Of a stretch of DNA of 5,316 nucleotides, positions 1-5,082 are shown one piece after another (positions within the stretch are counted from its first letter, which is position 1; every line of letters begins with the position of its first letter). The position numbers were made by a program, and so were the translations under genes. The DNA comes from Thermoplasmata archaeon (GTDB taxonomy: Archaea; Thermoplasmatota; E2; DHVEG-1; B18-G2). Under the pieces are notes generated by a model. That model worked only from the letters and a program-made list of their open reading frames with translations, was not told the DNA's origin and did no database searches. The stretch is from assembly GCA_021161685.1 (NCBI GenBank), contig JAGHAD010000001.1, forward strand, positions 1 through 5,316. Reading direction: 5' to 3'.

Positions 1-635
1 AGATAATAATCTATTCCCTCCATTGCTCCTGGAAGGGTTAGACCGCGAATGGTTAGGATGATGAGAAGGATGGTCGGTAGAGGAACGGTTACTGTAACTA
101 CTTTACCAATTCTAGAAACACCTTTGTAAAGAATTACAAAAATGCTGAACCACACAACCACTAGGCCAAGGAGAGCTGGTATCTGTATACTTCCAATTTC
201 CGCAGGACCTTTGGTTGCTCTCAAAAAATGCTTTAAGAAAAAGAGGTTAGCATCACTCCCCCATCTCAGATCCATTGAATAAATCATGTAAGCAAAGCAC
301 CATGCCATTACTACGGTATAGTAAGATGCTATCACGAAGGGAGCGAGAGATGCAAACCACCCTATCCATTCGAATTTCCTGTTTGCTTTTAAAAAGCAAT
401 ATGGAGGAGATCCCCTAGCCCAATGCCCAAGAGAAAACTCAAGGATCATCAAAGGTATACCGGTGGTGAACAAGGCAATGAAATATGGTATAAGAAAGGC
501 TCCACCTCCATTTTTGTAGCATACGAACGGAAAACGCCACACATTACCCAAGCCAACTGCAGAACCAATGGTCGCCATCACAAATGCATATCTTGATTGC
601 CAGAACTGCCTCTCCGCTATACAATCGACCTCCAA
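1..635 (-). CDS. Sodium-dependent transporter, NSS/SNF (LeuT-fold) family, N-terminal part
   Basis: Integral-membrane symporter expected to couple sodium entry to uptake of an amino acid or similar small solute. About 206 residues are visible and the frame is open to the window edge, so the C-terminus is missing. Counting from the codon at 618-620, the hallmark unwound helix 1 is at about residues 11-31, with GSAVGLGNVWRFP at 19-31. A GGGAFLIPYF stretch leads into helix 2 (about 40-64), EFSLGHWARG follows it, and helix 3 (about 87-114) has the SYYTVVMAW motif that carries the substrate-gating tyrosine in LeuT. Helices 4 and 5 follow at about 148-166 and 172-192. LTLPGAMEG near the edge is also typical of the family. 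The substrate cannot be told from this part. The start is uncertain: TTG at 633-635 is the only conventional upstream start after an in-frame stop. However, a strong GGAGGT (628-633) and family alignment both point to the ATA at 618-620. The gene has its own TATA-like box upstream, so it may be transcribed separately from the archaellin-like gene. Confidence 0.9.
   Translation of the reverse strand, partial: MEVDCIAERQFWQSRYAFVMATIGSAVGLGNVWRFPFVCYKNGGGAFLIPYFIALFTTGIPLMILEFSLGHWARGSPPYCFLKANRKFEWIGWFASLAPFVIASYYTVVMAWCFAYMIYSMDLRWGSDANLFFLKHFLRATKGPAEIGSIQIPALLGLVVVWFSIFVILYKGVSRIGKVVTVTVPLPTILLIILTIRGLTLPGAMEGIDYY
628..633 (-). promoter_or_regulatory. Shine-Dalgarno GGAGGT ahead of an ATA codon in the transporter gene
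   Basis: A perfect GGAGGT is seen on the minus strand. Seven bases downstream in the transporter frame comes ATA (618-620) followed by GCG GAG AGG CAG TTC TGG. This is where NSS-family proteins usually begin, a few residues before the conserved aromatic. The TTG at 633-635 overlaps this site and could be used only by a leaderless or very short-leader transcript. Confidence 0.5.
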
Positions 636-653
636 TTTTATGGATGAATTTTA

Positions 654-664
654 ATTTATTTAAG
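654..664 (-). promoter_or_regulatory. TATA-like box for the transporter gene
   Basis: The minus strand reads CTTAAATAAAT here. Its centre lies about 24 bases before the TTG at 633-635 and about 39 bases before the ATA at 618-620. Archaeal initiation about 25 bases downstream would begin the mRNA close to the GGAGGT site. A second A/T-rich stretch (AAATTAAAAT) just downstream makes the exact box uncertain. Confidence 0.45.
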
Positions 665-668
665 TGTT

Positions 669-683
669 GAGGTAAAAACCCTC
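669..683 (-). terminator. Possible terminator after the archaellin-like gene
   Basis: Immediately after the TAA stop the minus strand reads GAGGGTTTTTACCTC: a run of five T flanked by a short GAGG/CCTC complementarity. Archaeal RNA polymerase often terminates at T runs. The stem is too short to be persuasive on its own, so this is a weak inference from position and T content. Confidence 0.35.
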
Positions 684-1301
684 TTACTCTAGTGAAACTA
701 TATTCGATGAACAAGAAAATGGAACATGAACATCTATTGTCTTTCCTATTCCTTCATGGGGCAGTATGTATATCTCTAGTGGGTCTCCACTTTTTACATG
801 GAACTCATATGGCAGGTTTATGGCAATAAAAAACCTATCCCCATCGTTTGCAATTTTCCTGATTTGTATCGAATCATCAGAATCCTCAAGTGTTATCAAA
901 CCAAAGCTATATTCTAAATTTTTCCATATTGCATTGCTAAAGAGACAAGAACTTTTGCATGAAATGCTTTTTCCACTATAATTGATCAGAATCAACTCTT
1001 TTCCATTGTTCAGTCCTATTTTCAGATTGGTCAAATTCAGCTCATCTGCAGAAATTAATTTTGCTAAGATCAGCAGATTTTTCAACTCTCTCTCGGCACC
1101 ATTGCCGCTGTACCTCCCTACAACGTCTTCAACTTTTATGTATGTGGTAAAATCATCCAGTATACCCTCAGCTACTTTTTCCACATCCTTACCCATGTGT
1201 TCCGAGCCATCTAGATATATAGATGATGCTCCCCCAGCTAGTACGATTACAGTTATGGATGCTATGCCTGCAAGATATCCACTACTCATTTTCCCCTTCA
1301 C
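684..1301 (-). CDS. Archaellin-like (archaeal flagellin family) secreted or pilin-like protein
   Basis: About 205 residues from GTG at 1301. A short charged leader (MKGKMSSG) is followed by one N-terminal hydrophobic helix (about residues 9-30), then a soluble domain with no further membrane segment. The downstream pattern matches archaellins: DVVGRY, then LNLTNLKIGLNNGKELILINY (like the archaellin strand starting DLNNTKI), then W-x-N-L-x-x-S-FGLITLEDSDDSI, NDGDRFFIAIN, and a PHEG stretch before the C-terminal strand. Two N-glycosylation sequons (NLT, NYS) are visible. It probably inserts in the membrane or assembles by its N-terminal helix. The class III peptidase site is not textbook: KG followed by K is the nearest match. 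Three cysteines in the mature domain are unusual for archaellins. The GTG at 1301 was chosen because GGAG lies five bases ahead; ATG at 1289 or GTG at 1319 are alternatives. No fla/arl motor genes are in view. A role as a minor pilin or surface sensor is inference. Confidence 0.7.
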   Translation of the reverse strand: MKGKMSSGYLAGIASITVIVLAGGASSIYLDGSEHMGKDVEKVAEGILDDFTTYIKVEDVVGRYSGNGAERELKNLLILAKLISADELNLTNLKIGLNNGKELILINYSGKSISCKSSCLFSNAIWKNLEYSFGLITLEDSDDSIQIRKIANDGDRFFIAINLPYEFHVKSGDPLEIYILPHEGIGKTIDVHVPFSCSSNIVSLE

Positions 1302-1306
1302 CACCT

Positions 1307-1310
1307 CTCC
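1307..1310 (-). promoter_or_regulatory. Ribosome binding site choosing the GTG start of the archaellin-like gene
   Basis: GGAG on the minus strand is followed by AGGTG and then the GTG at 1299-1301. That spacing favours this start over the upstream GTG at 1317-1319, which has no such site. The site directly abuts the inverted repeat at 1311-1330. Confidence 0.5.
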
Positions 1311-1330
1311 GCATTGCACAAACGCAATGC
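1311..1330. repeat. Perfect inverted repeat GCATTGC-N6-GCAATGC
   Basis: Two 7-base arms (1311-1317 and 1324-1330) are exactly complementary around a 6-base spacer. As DNA this is a plausible dimeric operator between the TATA box and start of the archaellin-like gene. As RNA it would fold into a 7-bp hairpin ending one base before the GGAG of that gene. The same heptamer recurs across the divergent promoter, which favours the operator reading. Confidence 0.7.
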
Positions 1331-1351
1331 TAATATAACTCTGTCACTCAT

Positions 1352-1362
1352 ACTATTTATAA
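1352..1362 (-). promoter_or_regulatory. TATA box for the archaellin-like gene
   Basis: The minus strand reads GTTATAAATAG here, a good archaeal TATA element. Initiation about 26 bases on would fall near 1330, at the edge of the inverted repeat, leaving a leader of about 30 bases to the GTG at 1301. A second A/T stretch (TTATATTA, about 1331-1338) could serve a shorter transcript. The element is partly symmetric and might also fire to the right. Confidence 0.55.
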
Positions 1363-1363
1363 C

Positions 1364-1394
1364 TTAGCATTGTGCATTGCGATTAAGCATTGCA
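1364..1394. repeat. Three direct GCATTG(C) repeats in the divergent promoter
   Basis: Copies start at 1367 (GCATTGT), 1374 (GCATTGC) and 1387 (GCATTGC), all in the same orientation, with start-to-start steps of 7 and 13 bases. The segment TTAGCATTGTG at 1364-1374 is also an inverted, 10-of-11 copy of CGCAATGCTAA at 1323-1333. The cluster sits just upstream of the regulator's TATA box and just upstream of the archaellin-like gene's TATA box on the other strand. That position suits binding by the adjacent helix-turn-helix protein. Confidence 0.7.
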
Positions 1395-1403
1395 TAGATA
1401 GGC

Positions 1404-1412
1404 ATAAATATA
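1404..1412 (+). promoter_or_regulatory. TATA box for the HTH-PAS regulator (likely leaderless)
   Basis: ATAAATATA is centred about 28 bases before the ATG at 1436. Initiation would fall on or a base or two before the start codon, so the message is probably leaderless. The only ribosome-site-like sequence, AGAAGG, is weak and too close. Confidence 0.55.
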
Positions 1413-1435
1413 CCAAAAGTAATCAAAGAAGGCAA

Positions 1436-1984
1436 ATGAAGATAGACTACCATAAAGAATTAGAGAAGGTTTTAGCTATTGTCAAGAAGCATCCGGAGGG
1501 AAGAACCATAAAGGAGATATCGAGGGAGATAGGAATTAATAGGAATGCCGTTGCCAAGTACCTAGATATTCTTCGGGTTGCTGGACATGTTGAGATGAAA
1601 AGAATTGGACCTGCAAAAGTTTACTACCCTTCAAAGTTTGTACCAATATCGATGCTTTTTGACTTTTCAGAAGAACTCATAGTAATAGTAGATGAAAATC
1701 TCGTGACCGTGGAAGTAAATTCCCCGTTACTTCGTCACATAGATGTAACTAGTAAAGAGGAGGTTATAGGAAAACCTATTTCAAAACTTCCAATAGTGGG
1801 AAGTTTTCCAAAGATGGTGGAGAACATAAGGTATGTTTTTGGGAAACACCATGTGCTAGAGGATGAAGTCATTCACAATGATGGCGACTCAGATCCTGAG
1901 AAGTATAAGGTGAAGTTTGTCCCAACTACACTCAATAATGGGAAGAGGGGAGTTGCTCTTTTGATAAAGAAAGAGAACGCTTAG
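1436..1984 (+). CDS. Winged helix-turn-helix / PAS-domain transcriptional regulator
   Basis: 182 residues. The N-terminal part (about 5-68) is a winged helix-turn-helix: IKEISREIGINRNAVAKYL forms the turn and recognition helix, and a basic wing follows (MKRIGPAKVYYPSK). Residues about 72-180 form one PAS sensor domain: an LFDFSEELIVIVDENL opening strand pair, then EEVIGKPISKLP, and closing strands KVKFVPTTLNNGKRGVALLIKK. It is predicted to be a cytoplasmic one-component sensor-regulator; ligand or cofactor is unknown, and I see no decisive haem or flavin residue. ATG 1436 was chosen over the in-frame start at 1370 because a TATA box sits 28 bases upstream and the extension would lie inside the operator-like repeats without domain character. 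It is divergent from the archaellin-like gene and separated by five GCATTGC boxes, suggesting it controls that gene and itself (inference). Its TAG stop overlaps the stop codon of the convergent aldolase/phosphatase gene. Confidence 0.85.
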   Translation: MKIDYHKELEKVLAIVKKHPEGRTIKEISREIGINRNAVAKYLDILRVAGHVEMKRIGPAKVYYPSKFVPISMLFDFSEELIVIVDENLVTVEVNSPLLRHIDVTSKEEVIGKPISKLPIVGSFPKMVENIRYVFGKHHVLEDEVIHNDGDSDPEKYKVKFVPTTLNNGKRGVALLIKKENA

Positions 1985-3129
1985 ACTTGGGCGGCAATGT
2001 TTTTTGCTTCCTCCGGACTTTCCACCTTGACGAATCTCTCCTTCAGTTTCTCAAGAATTTCGGGCAATGTAGTGTACTCCATCTCTTCCAAAGGTAATCT
2101 GTGTGGCTCAAACGGGCCATGAGACCTTATGTAGTCAGCTATTTCTAAAGCTATTTGTCTAGCTCTGTCAAATCCAGGATCTGCAAATAGATCTACGGGT
2201 CCTATTAATCTACCTTCAGCAAGCTGAAAGCCGAGGGCAACAACTCTTGGAGGTCCATCAAACCTCGTGCATCTTGCGTTTTCTACACTAACTGGCATTA
2301 TAGGGCCATTGTGAGATCCTCTCATCCATCCAGAAACTAGGTGGGGGAATGCATAGGGATTCAGAACTTCTCCAAGCGCTGGCAAACCCGATTGAGCCCT
2401 AACTACAGCAACTGGGTCATCCTTTCCAATGTATCTTCCGGCTACCTGATATAGCTTCTCTGTTGAAATAACGGCAACTGGCTCATCTGCGGGTAACTTG
2501 CTCCCCTCCTTTGGATAAACCCTCTTTATTACAAATCTTGACTTTGCCCCAATTAATGCTAAGATGTCATACATCTCTTCCGGAGAGTTCATGGTCACCA
2601 TTTTGTGCTCCTGAATGTCCCATATCTCAAACACAAATCCAGCATGCATTGAAGGATCTATTACCAGACCAGCGGTGTTGAAAGGATCTGCGAATGTTCT
2701 GAAAATCGGCAAGTTAAACGCTCCAGGCTCGGTTTTGTCCATCATGAATGCAATAACCGGTTCAGCCTTTCTTTCGGTGAATTCCATCTCTGCAACCCCT
2801 GGACCCATACCTTTTACATTTCCAGAAAATGCATCCGTTAGTAAATCCTGTCCAGCACCATACAGCTTGAGCCATTTAGCTTTTTCAGTAGCCTCCTTGA
2901 AAGTTTCCCAAGCTAGCCTGTGTATCTCTTCATTATCAACTCCCTTTGTATGGGTCATTATGAGTTGTAAATCGTCACCGCAATGGGTTACGTGAAAATC
3001 TATAAGTAACCCACTTTCCTTTGCTTGCTGGAGCTTGTTTTTTGCAACCTCTACAAGCTCTGGATGTACCGTAGAATGTCCGGGCCAACCGCCAACGTCA
3101 GCCTTTATAATGCTAAATGTCACTTTCAT
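1981..3129 (-). CDS. fbp: Fructose-1,6-bisphosphate aldolase/phosphatase, archaeal bifunctional type
   Basis: 382 residues, a usual full length for this family. The enzyme condenses dihydroxyacetone phosphate with glyceraldehyde 3-phosphate and then dephosphorylates the product, giving fructose 6-phosphate in one-way gluconeogenesis in the cytoplasm. Metal- and phosphate-binding residues are visible: KADVGGWPGH (D11, H18), GDDLQ (D52, D53), GAGQDLL (Q94), DKTEPGAF (D131, K132). In the aldolase centre, GRYIGKDDPV supplies Y233, Schiff-base K236, D237 and D238, and MEYTTLP supplies Y352. These sit a constant four residues after the positions I recall from the Thermoproteus enzyme. The WPGH form after KADVGG marks the subtype without the SLAGHH sequence. 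ATG at 3129 is preferred to GTG 3144: AAGGGG lies six bases ahead, and the predicted transcript begins downstream of that GTG. It is divergent from cysS across a shared promoter and tail-to-tail with the PAS regulator. Confidence 0.97.
   Translation of the reverse strand: MKVTFSIIKADVGGWPGHSTVHPELVEVAKNKLQQAKESGLLIDFHVTHCGDDLQLIMTHTKGVDNEEIHRLAWETFKEATEKAKWLKLYGAGQDLLTDAFSGNVKGMGPGVAEMEFTERKAEPVIAFMMDKTEPGAFNLPIFRTFADPFNTAGLVIDPSMHAGFVFEIWDIQEHKMVTMNSPEEMYDILALIGAKSRFVIKRVYPKEGSKLPADEPVAVISTEKLYQVAGRYIGKDDPVAVVRAQSGLPALGEVLNPYAFPHLVSGWMRGSHNGPIMPVSVENARCTRFDGPPRVVALGFQLAEGRLIGPVDLFADPGFDRARQIALEIADYIRSHGPFEPHRLPLEEMEYTTLPEILEKLKERFVKVESPEEAKNIAAQV
2000..2005 (+). terminator. T-run that could terminate the regulator transcript
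   Basis: TTTTTT begins 16 bases after the regulator's stop codon, inside the antisense strand of the aldolase/phosphatase gene. Archaeal intrinsic termination needs little more than a T run, so this is the nearest candidate. No intergenic space exists for a dedicated terminator. Confidence 0.3.
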
Positions 3130-3158
3130 TCCAATCCCCTTCACAGATAATACGTCCT

Positions 3159-3169
3159 CTATAAATAGT
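3159..3169 (-). promoter_or_regulatory. TATA box for the aldolase/phosphatase gene
   Basis: The minus strand reads ACTATTTATAG, centred about 35 bases before ATG 3129. Initiation about 26 bases downstream would start the mRNA near 3138, leaving a short leader that contains the AAGGGG ribosome site. Confidence 0.55.
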
Positions 3170-3183
3170 TGTTGGAAATTGCA

Positions 3184-3202
3184 CGAAAAATTAATTTAAA
3201 TA
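3184..3202 (+). promoter_or_regulatory. BRE/TATA promoter of cysS-usp, probably leaderless
   Basis: CGAAAAATT (purine-rich, BRE-like) runs into AATTTAAATA at 3193-3202, centred about 25 bases before ATG 3223. Transcription would start at or beside the start codon. GGAAAAGAG before the ATG is a poor ribosome site. With the box at 3159-3169 this makes 3130-3222 a compact bidirectional promoter. Confidence 0.6.
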
Positions 3203-3222
3203 CTCAGGTTTAAGGAAAAGAG

Positions 3223-4677
3223 ATGGTACTGAGAGTGTTCAACACTTTGTCTGGAAAAAAGGAGGTTTTCTCTCCAGTTGAGGAAGGGAAAGTGAAGATG
3301 TACGTGTGCGGAATGACCGTTTATTCAGATGTTCATATAGGACATGCAAGAACATATCTAGCTTTCGACATAATAAGGAGGTACCTCGAATACAAGGGTT
3401 ACGATGTTTTCTATGTGCAGAACATAACCGATGTGGATGATAAGATCATAAGGGCGGCAAACGAAAGGGGAATGGATCCACTCGAGTATTCCAAGTACTA
3501 CGCTGAGAGATGCTTGAGCGATTTGGATAAACTGGGCATAAGGAGAGCAGATCTATATCCGAAGGCATCTGAGAACGTCGATGAGATGATCAAAATGATA
3601 GAGAGAATAATTGAAAATGGATATGGATACATTTCTGGAGGTGATGTTTACTTTAGTGTGGAGAAATTCGAGGGATATGGCAAACTTTCCAAGCAAAAGC
3701 TGGAAGAGATGAAGGCTGGAGCTAGGATAGAGCCCGGAGAGAAAAAGAAAAATCCTTTGGATTTCGCCTTGTGGAAGTCTGCAAAGCCCAATGAGCCAAA
3801 ATGGAAAAGTCCATGGGGAGAGGGAAGACCGGGATGGCACATCGAATGCTCTGCAATGAGCTCAAAATACTTGGGTTTACCTTTTGATATACATGGAGGG
3901 GGAAGTGATCTGATTTTTCCTCATCATGAAAACGAGATTGCCCAGACCGAAGCTGCATATGGAAAAGGTTTTGCGAAATATTGGCTACATACGGGTTTAT
4001 TATCCGTAGAGGGAGAAAAAATGTCAAAGTCGTTGGGAAACATAATACCGGTGAGAGAAATACTCAAAGAATTCGATGCAGAAGTGATCAGATTCTTTCT
4101 CGCATCCACCCATTACAGGAAACCAGCCAACTTTACTTTTGATGCGGTTGAAAACGCAAAAACCGCCGTAGAAAGGATATATCGCATCTACGACAGGCTC
4201 TCGGCAGTTGAGAAGGAGGGAGAGGTTAGAAAGGATATAATGGCAATGCTTGAAATGGTAAAAAGAAATTTTGAAGATGCTATGGATGACGATTTCAATA
4301 CCCCAAAGGCTCTTGCCGTTATTTTCAATTACATTGGGAAGATAAATGAGTTACTTGATAAAGGAATAAATGCGAATGAAGCGAAAACCTTAAGAGAAAA
4401 CCTCGTAAGAATGTGCAACGTCTTGACGCTCCTCCAGGGAATGGAGGTGGAGATAAAGCTGGATAACTTGATGGGTATACTGGAAAAGTACGCCAAGGGT
4501 TATAAGGCTAAGGATGTTGAAGATGCCATAGAGCATCTACTTAGCATCAGGGAAAAGGCTAGGAAGGAGAAGAATTGGGCACTTGCAGACGCCATAAGGA
4601 GCGACCTCCAGTCGGTTGGATTGGAAATAGAGGATACGAAGGAAGGCACCATTTGGAGAAAGAAAAGAACGCTATGA
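3223..4677 (+). CDS. cysS: Cysteinyl-tRNA synthetase
   Basis: 484 residues, full length for this class I enzyme, which activates cysteine with ATP and loads it on tRNA-Cys in the cytoplasm. The Rossmann core opens with MYVCGMTVY, then HIGHART (38-44, the HIGH signature). The catalytic zinc set is intact: C29, C209 (HIECSAMS), H234 and E238 (FPHHENEIAQ). The KMSKS loop is exactly EKMSKSLGN, with K266-S270. The C-terminal region is helical (about 300-480), ending with the ADAIRSDLQSVGLEIEDTKEGTIW segment typical of the family. Having this gene means the organism can charge tRNA-Cys directly and need not rely solely on the SepRS/SepCysS route. ATG 3223 fits a leaderless start about 25 bases after the TATA box. 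The stop overlaps the start of the UspA-type gene as ATGA, so the two form an operon. Confidence 0.98.
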   Translation: MVLRVFNTLSGKKEVFSPVEEGKVKMYVCGMTVYSDVHIGHARTYLAFDIIRRYLEYKGYDVFYVQNITDVDDKIIRAANERGMDPLEYSKYYAERCLSDLDKLGIRRADLYPKASENVDEMIKMIERIIENGYGYISGGDVYFSVEKFEGYGKLSKQKLEEMKAGARIEPGEKKKNPLDFALWKSAKPNEPKWKSPWGEGRPGWHIECSAMSSKYLGLPFDIHGGGSDLIFPHHENEIAQTEAAYGKGFAKYWLHTGLLSVEGEKMSKSLGNIIPVREILKEFDAEVIRFFLASTHYRKPANFTFDAVENAKTAVERIYRIYDRLSAVEKEGEVRKDIMAMLEMVKRNFEDAMDDDFNTPKALAVIFNYIGKINELLDKGINANEAKTLRENLVRMCNVLTLLQGMEVEIKLDNLMGILEKYAKGYKAKDVEDAIEHLLSIREKARKEKNWALADAIRSDLQSVGLEIEDTKEGTIWRKKRTL

Positions 4678-5081
4678 AGAGGATCTTGGTGGGATACGAT
4701 GGCTCCCAAGGATCCGAGAGGGCGGTAAACAAAGCCCTATCCATAATAGATGAAGGTGGAGAAATTGTTTTGCTAGCCGTCGTCCCTTGCAGGGAGGGAA
4801 AGGGTTTTTTGGATAGCAATGCACATGAACTAGCTAAGGAAAAGGCGGAGGGGTTAATTGAAGACAGGATTAGCTTGATAGCAAGAAATGATATAACGGT
4901 TAGGGGGATCGTCAGAGAAGGAGATGTCGTCCAGGAGATAATAGAAGTTGCAAAGAAATTAGATTGTGATTTAATTCTACTTGGCAAAGGAGGACATAGC
5001 GAAATAGGTTCTTTGCAGATAGGGAGCGTAGCAGAGAAGGTTATAATGAGCTCTCACAAGCCAGTAATGATAGTCAGATGA
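4674..5081 (+). CDS. Universal stress protein (UspA family), ATP-binding type
   Basis: 135 residues, a single Usp domain with alternating strands and helices. The first strand ends in ILVGYDGS with the conserved D9. The nucleotide loop LLGKGGHSEIGSLQIGS fits G-2x-G-9x-G-S exactly (G104, G107, G117, S118), the pattern of ATP-binding members such as MJ0577. The C-terminus KPVMIVR is the usual last strand. It is a cytoplasmic, probably dimeric nucleotide-binding protein with no defined substrate. ATG 4674 is chosen because it overlaps the cysS stop (ATGA) and gives a protein starting exactly at the first Usp strand. An in-frame TTG at 4575 would add 33 residues of cysS-shadow sequence with no Usp character. 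Expression is probably by translational coupling from cysS. The gene ends one base before the convergent L15e gene. Confidence 0.95.
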   Translation: MKRILVGYDGSQGSERAVNKALSIIDEGGEIVLLAVVPCREGKGFLDSNAHELAKEKAEGLIEDRISLIARNDITVRGIVREGDVVQEIIEVAKKLDCDLILLGKGGHSEIGSLQIGSVAEKVIMSSHKPVMIVR

Positions 5082-5082
5082 A

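Noticed and set aside
931..937. A further GCATTGC copy inside the archaellin-like coding region (similar ones near 4243 and 4818)
   Set aside because: Isolated single copies of a 7-mer within coding sequence are expected by chance. Only the clustered intergenic copies are treated as operator candidates.
982..1338. Plus-strand reading frame of 118 codons opposite the archaellin-like gene
   Set aside because: Low-complexity serine/proline-rich translation with no domain. The minus-strand frame has a hydrophobic N-terminus and clear archaellin motifs.
1370..1435. 22-residue N-terminal extension of the HTH-PAS regulator
   Set aside because: The extension is encoded inside the repeat array and TATA region. 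ATG 1436 fits the promoter spacing and the start of the HTH domain.
2615..2995. Plus-strand frame of 126 codons inside the aldolase/phosphatase gene
   Set aside because: It is a shadow of a highly conserved enzyme on the other strand, without promoter or ribosome site.
3553..4109. Several minus-strand frames opposite cysS
   Set aside because: They are antisense translations of conserved cysS motifs, rich in F, S and P, and lack start signals.
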